Below, piece by piece: positions 8,004 through 12,051 of a DNA stretch of 12,051 bases; positions within the stretch are counted from its first letter, which is position 1; each line of letters opens with the position of its first letter. The translations under genes and the position numbers were made by a program. Source of the DNA: Legionellales bacterium UBA2469. Lineage in GTDB: Bacteria; Pseudomonadota; Gammaproteobacteria; Legionellales; Legionellaceae. The DNA is taken from positions 45,047-57,097 of the forward strand of contig DDPL01000028.1 in the NCBI GenBank assembly GCA_002342175.1, written 5' to 3'. Below the pieces are notes generated by a model. The model was not told the origin of the DNA. It saw nothing but the letters and a program-made list of their open reading frames with translations, and ran no database searches.

Positions 8004-8012
8004 ATTATACCA
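8004..8012 (-). promoter_or_regulatory. Perfect extended -10 element abutting the start codon of the 990-residue gene
   Basis: The minus strand reads TGGTATAAT immediately followed by ATG, matching the extended -10 consensus TGnTATAAT exactly. No good -35 is seen; the corresponding bases are a T run. If used, transcription would begin about seven bases downstream, inside the annotated gene. That would favour codon 11 (7973) as start for that transcript, or give the pal-distal genes an extra promoter. It may also be chance in AT-rich DNA. Confidence 0.35.
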
Positions 8013-8013
8013 T

Positions 8014-8034
8014 TCTTTTTTGATTTAAAAAAGA
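8014..8034. repeat. AT-rich 8-bp inverted repeat between the lipoprotein gene and the 990-residue gene
   Basis: TCTTTTTT (8014-8021) and AAAAAAGA (8027-8034) are perfect inverted arms around a five-base loop. The stem is nearly all A:T and no separate U tract follows, so it is a poor terminator. It lies just upstream of the extended -10 and may act as a curved A-tract or UP-like element instead. Confidence 0.4.
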
Positions 8035-8044
8035 TCTCGATGAA

Positions 8045-8650
8045 TTAATTTTGCTCACTTTTGTGTTCGGCAACAAATTGTACGGCATCAGCTGTAAATC
8101 TTTTAACAGCTTCATTTGCCGCAAGAACACCGCCATAGGGAGTGTCGGTTGGACATGGAATCCGATATTGGAATATTTTGGATGCGACAACGCGAGTTTG
8201 TTTAACATCGTTAAACACAAGTTTCATGACGAGAAACATTTGACTTGGATGTGTCATAAAATTTTGTTGTAACATAAGCAATTGTGTATCAAGACGATAA
8301 TCGGTTTTGTCACTATAAATCCCTGAAGATACCGCTCGAAAATAACCACTGTTTTGGAAACTCTGGGTGAGCAAAGGATGAATCATGCTTGCAGGGGAAC
8401 CTAACCAGGCATGGTGTGCAAATGATTTGACTTCAAAAGGGATGGTTGAGTAATTCATCTTGATGCTGTCATATCCACGCAAGGCCTCTGGCGGTGATAC
8501 AAATAAAGTTGACTGGCTGTCGGAATGTTTACGATAAATTTTGTGACTAAATTGAGTGAGTTGAAATTGTTGCGTCACAGGCAATTTGATAGCACCGCAC
8601 CCAGATAAAAAAGTTGTGAGGAAGACAAAAATTAAACAGTAAATACGCAT
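8045..8650 (-). CDS. ABC-type transport auxiliary lipoprotein (PqiC/YmbA-like), Mla/MCE transporter component
   Basis: Predicted outer-membrane lipoprotein working with an MCE/MlaEFD lipid transporter. From the ATG at 8650 there are 201 residues. The signal peptide ends in lipobox LSGC with lipidated Cys18. The mature part matches the family in LFVSPPEALRGYD, the FAHHAWLGSPASMIHPLL segment, YFRAV, YRLDTQLLMLQQNF and the terminal PYGGVLAANEAVKRF. The frame is open 36 codons further upstream (to 8758), but those codons lie inside mlaD. A GGAG six bases before 8650 and the signal peptide starting exactly there fix the shorter start. The gene begins one base after the mlaD stop and is the last gene of the lipid-transport block. 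Family assignment is good; the lipid cargo is unknown. Confidence 0.88.
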   Translation of the reverse strand: MRIYCLIFVFLTTFLSGCGAIKLPVTQQFQLTQFSHKIYRKHSDSQSTLFVSPPEALRGYDSIKMNYSTIPFEVKSFAHHAWLGSPASMIHPLLTQSFQNSGYFRAVSSGIYSDKTDYRLDTQLLMLQQNFMTHPSQMFLVMKLVFNDVKQTRVVASKIFQYRIPCPTDTPYGGVLAANEAVKRFTADAVQFVAEHKSEQN

Positions 8651-8651
8651 A

Positions 8652-9512
8652 TTATTCTCCTGGGCCGGGTGCGGGGGGTTTTTTCCCACGAAGCACAACA
8701 GCCGGATTTTGTTCGATGTCTTGAGTGATTTGTTCAATGGTTGCAGAAATTTGATCAAGTCGATTGATTAAATCAACCGCAGGTGGAATAGCCTGTTGAT
8801 TGAATTTATCGATAGTGTAGCGGGCAGCGCCCATGGTGTTCGAAACATTTTTGCCTGCAGCGGCAACATCTTGGCTCATTTTTTTCACTTCAAGAATGGT
8901 TTCAGATAATTGCTGTGAAATGACAGGCAAATCATTTAAAAGTTTATTGAGATTTTCATTGTTATGGTCAATTACATCAGAAATATTACGAATGTTATCT
9001 ACAATCGAGGAAAAGTTTTTTGCATTCTTATCGTTAAAAATTTCTAAAATTTGATGTGATAAGGTGTCAAAATTTTCTTCAATTCGATAAAGAAAAGAGG
9101 GATGATAGGGAATGACAGGAATGGGTTCTGTGGGAGTCGATTTTAATAACTCATGGTTATTGCCGGTTTCAGATAAATTGAGATAGGATGAGCCAGTAAT
9201 GCCCTGAGCCATCATGGTGGCATAGGTGCTTTGGGTGATGGGTGTGTTTTTTGCAATTTTTAAAAGAATGCGAACTTTTCCTGGATATTCATGACTCAAA
9301 GACACATTTTCAACAAAACCAATTTTAACACCATTGAATTTAACCATAGCTTCTTCGCTTAGACCAGAAACGGATTCATTGGTGTAAACCACATATTTTT
9401 CGTAGGAGGTTTTATCGAATCCAAAAGATAGCCATATCGCGCCTGTGCACAGGCCAATCAGTAAAATGATGACGCTTATTCCAACAAAGGTATAGTTGGT
9501 TTTGGCTTCCAC
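8652..9512 (-). CDS. mlaD: MlaD-family MCE protein (periplasmic lipid-binding subunit of ABC transporter)
   Basis: Inner-membrane-anchored MCE protein that forms the periplasmic hexameric ring passing lipids between the MlaEF core and the outer membrane. I take the GTG at 9512 as start. An AAGGA at 9521-9525 lies eight bases ahead, and the product then begins (M)EAKTNYTFVG, the usual start of this family. The frame could extend to a TTG at 9554, but without a supporting ribosome site. The 286 residues comprise a membrane helix at about 8-28, one MCE domain at about 38-115 (VKFNGVKIGFVENVSL, ITGSSYLNL), then a long helical tail (about 140-270) and a Pro-rich end. This is much longer than E. 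coli MlaD (~183 residues), closer to MCE proteins that make a helical channel. It follows mlaF after an 88-bp gap and is one base from the lipoprotein gene. Confidence 0.9.
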   Translation of the reverse strand: MEAKTNYTFVGISVIILLIGLCTGAIWLSFGFDKTSYEKYVVYTNESVSGLSEEAMVKFNGVKIGFVENVSLSHEYPGKVRILLKIAKNTPITQSTYATMMAQGITGSSYLNLSETGNNHELLKSTPTEPIPVIPYHPSFLYRIEENFDTLSHQILEIFNDKNAKNFSSIVDNIRNISDVIDHNNENLNKLLNDLPVISQQLSETILEVKKMSQDVAAAGKNVSNTMGAARYTIDKFNQQAIPPAVDLINRLDQISATIEQITQDIEQNPAVVLRGKKPPAPGPGE

Positions 9513-9520
9513 GAATATGT

Positions 9521-9525
9521 TCCTT
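9521..9525 (-). promoter_or_regulatory. Ribosome binding site deciding the GTG start of mlaD
   Basis: AAGGA on the minus strand, eight bases before the GTG at 9512. Together with the family-typical N-terminus it decides against the longer TTG start at 9554. Confidence 0.65.
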
Positions 9526-9600
9526 ACTAAAAAAGATGTTTTTTGACTAAGCAATACTCTATTTTAACAAAAGTCTTCAATTTAGCCACATACAAAATGT

Positions 9601-10338
9601 TTATATTTTACTGAAGTACTCAACAATTAATGGATTTGGATTTTTTTTGAGTTGTGCGATGGGCTCAACAGCGAGTACTTTTCCATCGCCAATAAACGCA
9701 ACTCGATCGGTACAACGCTCCAAAGATGTGACATCATGGCTAATAATGACAATCGTTAGGTTTAAACTTTTTCGTAATAATACAATTAATTCATCAAATT
9801 GTCTTGCACTAATCGGGTCAAGACCTGTCGTGGGCTCATCAAGAAATAAGAGCTCGGGATCCATCGCCAAGGCACGTGCTGCGGCAGCGCGTCTTTGCAT
9901 TCCCCCGCTCAATTCAGCAGGATACATATCAGCCGCATGGGGTGGAAGTCCGACTAATGCAATTTTTAATCGTGCTAAATCTTCGCGCTGCGTTTGATTA
10001 AGGTCAGTGAGTTCTTGCATCGGGAACATGATGTTTTCCAAGACGGTTAAAGCAGAAAATAGCGCACTATGTTGAAAAAGCATACCCCAGCGGCTTCTAA
10101 TTTTTTGGGCCGCCATATGGGGAATGTTTTTGATATTTTGACCAAAGACTTTGATGGTACCCGACGTCGGCTCTTGTAACATGAGCACGCTACGAATGAG
10201 CGTTGTCTTTCCGCTCCCACTACCCCCAATAATTGCAAGAATTTCACCGCGCTCAATATTTAAATTTAAATTTCGATGTATCCATTGGGATCCAAATCGA
10301 TTATCTAAATTGGATATTTCAATAATATGTTCGGTCAT
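9601..10338 (-). CDS. mlaF: MlaF-type ATP-binding subunit of lipid ABC transporter
   Basis: Cytoplasmic ATPase of the MlaFEDB-like lipid transporter. All nucleotide-binding motifs are seen: Walker A GGSGSGKTT (about residues 38-46), the Q-loop in MLFQHSALF (~87-95), ABC signature LSGGMQRR (143-150), Walker B LLFLDEPTTGLD (163-174) and the H-loop SHD (His201). The C-terminus, LIVEYFSKI, resembles the MlaF tail that contacts the partner subunit. The length of 245 residues is normal. Two starts are possible: ATG at 10338, chosen here because a GGA lies nine bases ahead, or GTG at 10344, which would overlap the mlaE stop as GTGA. Either way the gene is coupled to mlaE. An 88-bp gap separates it from mlaD, with no convincing promoter or terminator in it. 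Confidence 0.93.
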   Translation of the reverse strand: MTEHIIEISNLDNRFGSQWIHRNLNLNIERGEILAIIGGSGSGKTTLIRSVLMLQEPTSGTIKVFGQNIKNIPHMAAQKIRSRWGMLFQHSALFSALTVLENIMFPMQELTDLNQTQREDLARLKIALVGLPPHAADMYPAELSGGMQRRAAAARALAMDPELLFLDEPTTGLDPISARQFDELIVLLRKSLNLTIVIISHDVTSLERCTDRVAFIGDGKVLAVEPIAQLKKNPNPLIVEYFSKI

Positions 10339-10340
10339 AA

Positions 10341-11459
10341 TCACAAGTCCAAAGCACTATAAATAATAGAATAGATGGCATCGGTAATGATGATTAAAAA
10401 TAAAGCTTGAACAACACTTTTGGTGGTTTGATGCCCGACGCTATCTGCACTATTTCCTACTTTAAATCCTTGGAAACAACCCACCAGTGCAATTAAAATC
10501 GAAAAAGCAGGGGCTTTATAAAGACCTAACATCATTTGTTTGAGTCCCACACTGTCTTTGAGTCGAATCAGAAAATCATGGTAACTGACGTGCAACATGA
10601 GTTTAGACATGAACATGGAGCCCAAAATACCAAAAAAATTTGACCAAAAAATCAATAAAGGGAAAGCAATGGTTAAACCAATGACTTTGGGAACGACTAA
10701 ATATTCTGTTGGTGATAAACCCATGGTTTCCAGGGCATCAATTTCTTCATTGATTTTCATACTGCCGATTTGCGCGGTAAATGCCGAGCTTGTTCGTCCT
10801 GCAACGATAATGGCTGTAATTAGTGGGCCAAATTCACGGAAAATGGCCATACCGCTTAAGAATGCAATATAGATGTTGGCACCATATGTTTCGAGCTGAA
10901 GCCCCATTTGATACGCTAAAACGATGCCAATTAGGAATGACAAAAGACCAATAATAGGCAATGCATAAATGCCAGTTTGTGCAATATTTGATACAATATA
11001 GTCAATGTGAAGCCGTTTGGATTTGCCGATGTTGTGATACATCGTTAAGAGCATATCCCCCACTAGTGTGAGGAATCCCAACATTTGATGATATTTGTCA
11101 ATGGTATGTTTGCCGACTTTATAAAATAAAGAATGTTTGTCTTTTTCAGGCGGTTGATAGGGTTCTTTAGGAAGTTTTTGCGTGACAAGTTTGTATAAAG
11201 CTTCTTTTTCTTCACACATTCCTTTCAAAGTGGTTTTTATTTGATGGGCTTCAAGAATTTTACACCATTCAAAAATGGCATAAGCGCCCGCACTATCCAT
11301 TTTTTGCATGTTGCTACAATCTATCAATAGCTCTTTTTTAAATAAAGTATTGTCGGGCCAAGCAATTGAAGCAATACCTTGAATAGACCAAGCACCAGTG
11401 AGCGTGCATGATTGATGTTTGGCATCTATTTTAATCAATGGTGGGGCGATGATAAGCAT
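10341..11459 (-). CDS. mlaE: MlaE-family ABC permease with fused N-terminal STAS domain
   Basis: Inner-membrane permease of the lipid transporter. The 372 residues form two domains. Residues 1-90 are STAS-like, with the core ELLIDCSNMQKMDSAGAYAI (43-62) containing the DSAG turn that matches MlaB. This suggests the MlaB regulator function is built in. After a linker (~95-125) comes the MlaE permease (about 128-370). It has hydrophobic helices near 155-183, 195-222, 254-280 and 315-370, and the family's conserved EFGPLITAIIVAGR and EEIDALETMGLSPTEYLVVP. This is longer than free-standing E. coli MlaE (~260 residues) because of the fusion. It is the first gene of the minus-strand run, read from the 11460-11690 intergenic region; its own ribosome site is weak (AGG close to the ATG). 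No mlaC or separate mlaB is visible. Confidence 0.93.
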   Translation of the reverse strand: MLIIAPPLIKIDAKHQSCTLTGAWSIQGIASIAWPDNTLFKKELLIDCSNMQKMDSAGAYAIFEWCKILEAHQIKTTLKGMCEEKEALYKLVTQKLPKEPYQPPEKDKHSLFYKVGKHTIDKYHQMLGFLTLVGDMLLTMYHNIGKSKRLHIDYIVSNIAQTGIYALPIIGLLSFLIGIVLAYQMGLQLETYGANIYIAFLSGMAIFREFGPLITAIIVAGRTSSAFTAQIGSMKINEEIDALETMGLSPTEYLVVPKVIGLTIAFPLLIFWSNFFGILGSMFMSKLMLHVSYHDFLIRLKDSVGLKQMMLGLYKAPAFSILIALVGCFQGFKVGNSADSVGHQTTKSVVQALFLIIITDAIYSIIYSALDL

Positions 11460-11530
11460 ATGCCTATGTATTCGCTGTAGAACATTTTGTTATCTTGACA
11501 TTCTCCGTTGACTAACGCAAGGGCTCAGTG

Positions 11531-11593
11531 ATGAAAGATGAGATTGTTTGTAATGAATATGACTTGTTAAAGCCCTTTAGTAATGTATTATAG
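11531..11593 (+). CDS. Possible 20-codon small ORF or leader peptide
   Basis: An ATG at 11531 opens a frame of 20 codons (begins MKDEIVCNEYDLL) ending at TAG 11591-11593. It has a good ribosome site, AAGGG, seven bases before the ATG. That site lies in AAGGGCT (11519-11525), which is complementary to AGCCCTT (11571-11577) inside the ORF, so the start could be occluded by folding. No convincing promoter is seen upstream and no similarity is recognised. It could be a leader peptide, a gene remnant or chance; short frames of this size are common by chance. Confidence 0.2.
   Translation: MKDEIVCNEYDLLKPFSNVL
11564..11591 (+). promoter_or_regulatory. Candidate sigma-70 promoter for the ankyrin gene
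   Basis: TTGTTA (11564-11569), a 16-bp spacer and TATTAT (11586-11591) give four and five of six consensus matches. The predicted start is near 11598, giving a leader of about 90 bases that includes the inverted repeat at 11643-11675. A TATAAT at 11623-11628 is an alternative -10 with a poor -35. Confidence 0.4.
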
Positions 11594-11614
11594 TTTTGAG
11601 CAAAAATAAATCAA
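11587..11614 (-). promoter_or_regulatory. Candidate sigma-70 promoter for the mlaE-led operon
   Basis: On the minus strand TTGATT (11614-11609), a 16-bp spacer and a perfect TATAAT (11592-11587) are seen. The start would fall near 11580, about 120 bases before the mlaE ATG. The -10 shares bases with the plus-strand candidate at 11586-11591, so the two directions may compete for polymerase. Confidence 0.45.
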
Positions 11615-11628
11615 TTATAGCCTATAAT
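11614..11628. repeat. Perfect 15-bp palindrome formed by two back-to-back -10 boxes
   Basis: ATTATAG-C-CTATAAT: seven-base arms around a central C. Each strand reads TATAAT, so it is either a bidirectional -10 region or a small operator for a dimeric regulator. Confidence 0.45.
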
Positions 11629-11642
11629 AAAACTATTAGAAC

Positions 11643-11675
11643 ATGCACAAACTATTGCTTATGGCGATTGTGCAT
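11643..11675. repeat. Perfect 8-bp inverted repeat in the leader of the ankyrin gene
   Basis: ATGCACAA (11643-11650) and TTGTGCAT (11668-11675) are exact reverse complements separated by 17 bases. The repeat lies downstream of the candidate promoters and ends three bases before the AAAAGGA ribosome site. It could form an mRNA hairpin that modulates initiation, or be a two-half-site operator with centres 25 bp apart. Confidence 0.55.
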
Positions 11676-11690
11676 CTAAAAGGATTTATG

Positions 11691-12051
11691 ATGAATACTA
11701 AAAATTTTATAAAAGCGGCAGAAGAGGGTAATCTTCAAGAGCTGAATAGACTGATAAGTTTGAATTCAAGTGATACGCAAGAAATGGTGTGCGCACGTGA
11801 CTTTATTGCATTTCGAGAGGCGGCTGCAAACGGTCATCTTATTGTGATGGAAAGGCTTATTCAATTGGCTCCAGACAAAATGGAAGAAATGGTGTGTGCA
11901 TGGGAGTTTGGCGCATTTCGATTAGCGGCTGCAAACGGTCATCTTGATGTGATGGAAAGACTCATTCAATTGGCTCCAGACAAAATGGAAGAAATGGTGT
12001 GCGCAGGGAAGTTTGGTGCATTTCAAGCGGCGGCTAGCAATGGTCATCTTC
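11691..12051 (+). CDS. Ankyrin-repeat protein, 3'-truncated by window edge
   Basis: The first 120 codons of a gene running off the right edge. AAAAGGA at 11678-11684 lies six bases before the ATG at 11691; the ATG at 11688 is in frame but only three bases away. There is no signal peptide. From residue 6 the protein consists of 35-residue ankyrin-like units with a core AAANGHLDVMERLIQLAPDK and an unusual tail EEMVCAxxFGAF. Unit 1 is divergent; units 2 and 3 are nearly identical and a fourth begins before the edge. The helix-turn-helix core AAxxGHLxVMxxLI is typical of ankyrin repeats, while the TPLH motif is missing. Such proteins mediate protein-protein contact. In Legionella and Coxiella many are type IV effectors acting in the host cell, but a secretion signal would be at the unseen C-terminus, so effector status is a guess. 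Confidence 0.88.
   Translation, partial: MNTKNFIKAAEEGNLQELNRLISLNSSDTQEMVCARDFIAFREAAANGHLIVMERLIQLAPDKMEEMVCAWEFGAFRLAAANGHLDVMERLIQLAPDKMEEMVCAGKFGAFQAAASNGHL
11706..12051 (+). repeat. 105-bp tandem repeats encoding ankyrin units
   Basis: Units start at 11706, 11811, 11916 and 12021, each exactly 105 bp apart, the last cut by the edge. Units 2 and 3 share a 38-base identical block (11859-11896 and 11964-12001), so the duplication is recent or kept uniform by recombination. Unit 1 matches only at protein level. Confidence 0.9.

Larger units (their letters stand above)
11460..11690. other. Divergent intergenic region between mlaE (-) and the ankyrin gene (+)
   Basis: This 230-bp AT-rich spacer carries start signals for both directions: candidate promoters, a two-way -10 palindrome, a possible 20-codon ORF and a leader inverted repeat, each listed separately. 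I see no tRNA, no riboswitch I recognise and no strong intrinsic terminator. Two TTGAC copies, at 11495-11499 and 11508-11512, are 13 bp apart and unexplained. Confidence 0.6.

Noticed and set aside
8651..8758. Longer start for the auxiliary lipoprotein at 8758
   Set aside because: The extra 36 codons overlap mlaD, lack a ribosome site and would bury the lipoprotein signal peptide; the ATG at 8650 has GGAG six bases away.
9513..9554. mlaD start at TTG 9554
   Set aside because: It is a rare start codon without a ribosome site, while GTG 9512 has AAGGA eight bases ahead and gives the family-typical N-terminus.
9513..9600. Internal promoter between mlaF and mlaD
   Set aside because: TTGAAG and TTGTTA are present but no -10 with acceptable spacing follows either; the gap only holds the mlaD ribosome site.
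11495..11523. Plus-strand promoter from the perfect TTGACA at 11495-11500
   Set aside because: Bases at the 16-18-bp spacing read CAAGGG or similar, with no resemblance to a -10 box.
11706..12051. CRISPR-like or non-coding direct repeats
   Set aside because: The 105-bp period is a multiple of three, stays in an open frame and encodes ankyrin-type units.

Overview
The window looks like a chromosomal stretch from a low-GC, host-associated gammaproteobacterium, most plausibly of the order Legionellales (Legionella/Coxiella/Berkiella-like). Three things point there. Mevalonate-pathway kinase-fold genes sit in an otherwise ordinary gammaproteobacterial envelope neighbourhood (Pal, CpoB, QueE, eno-ftsB). 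A STAS-fused MlaE is present. An ankyrin-repeat gene begins at the right edge. This placement is an inference from gene content; no species can be named from the sequence alone.

Layout. At the left edge, on the + strand, are the last ~327 codons of enolase (eno), then ftsB 5 bp downstream. Everything from 1223 to 11459 is on the - strand and reads as one long co-directional run of ten genes. In transcription order these are STAS-mlaE, mlaF, mlaD (MCE protein), an ABC-type transport auxiliary lipoprotein, a 990-residue protein I do not recognise, pal, cpoB, queE, mvaD (diphosphomevalonate decarboxylase family) and a mevalonate kinase. Most junctions are overlaps or gaps of a few bases (ATGA, TAATG, 7-bp overlap), so several genes are probably translationally coupled. 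The run ends by running 38 bp into the 3' end of ftsB from the opposite side, with no visible intrinsic terminator. A 230-bp divergent intergenic region (11460-11690) separates the mla genes from a + strand ankyrin-repeat gene cut by the right edge. It holds facing -10/-35-like elements, a perfect palindrome built from two -10 boxes, a possible 20-codon ORF and a leader inverted repeat.

How the genes fit together. MlaE-F-D plus the lipoprotein form a lipid ABC importer/exporter linking inner and outer membrane. Pal and CpoB belong to the Tol-Pal outer-membrane constriction machinery. QueE makes the queuosine precursor CDG. MvaD and mevalonate kinase feed isopentenyl diphosphate to isoprenoid carriers. 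The unexpected element is the 990-aa multi-hydrophobic protein. It occupies the place immediately upstream of pal where tolB normally lies, overlaps pal by 7 bp, and bridges the lipid-transport and Tol-Pal blocks. It is the best candidate here for something undescribed.

Start-codon corrections relative to the longest open frames: enolase is a partial gene running off the left edge; the auxiliary lipoprotein starts at 8650; mlaD most likely starts at a GTG at 9512.
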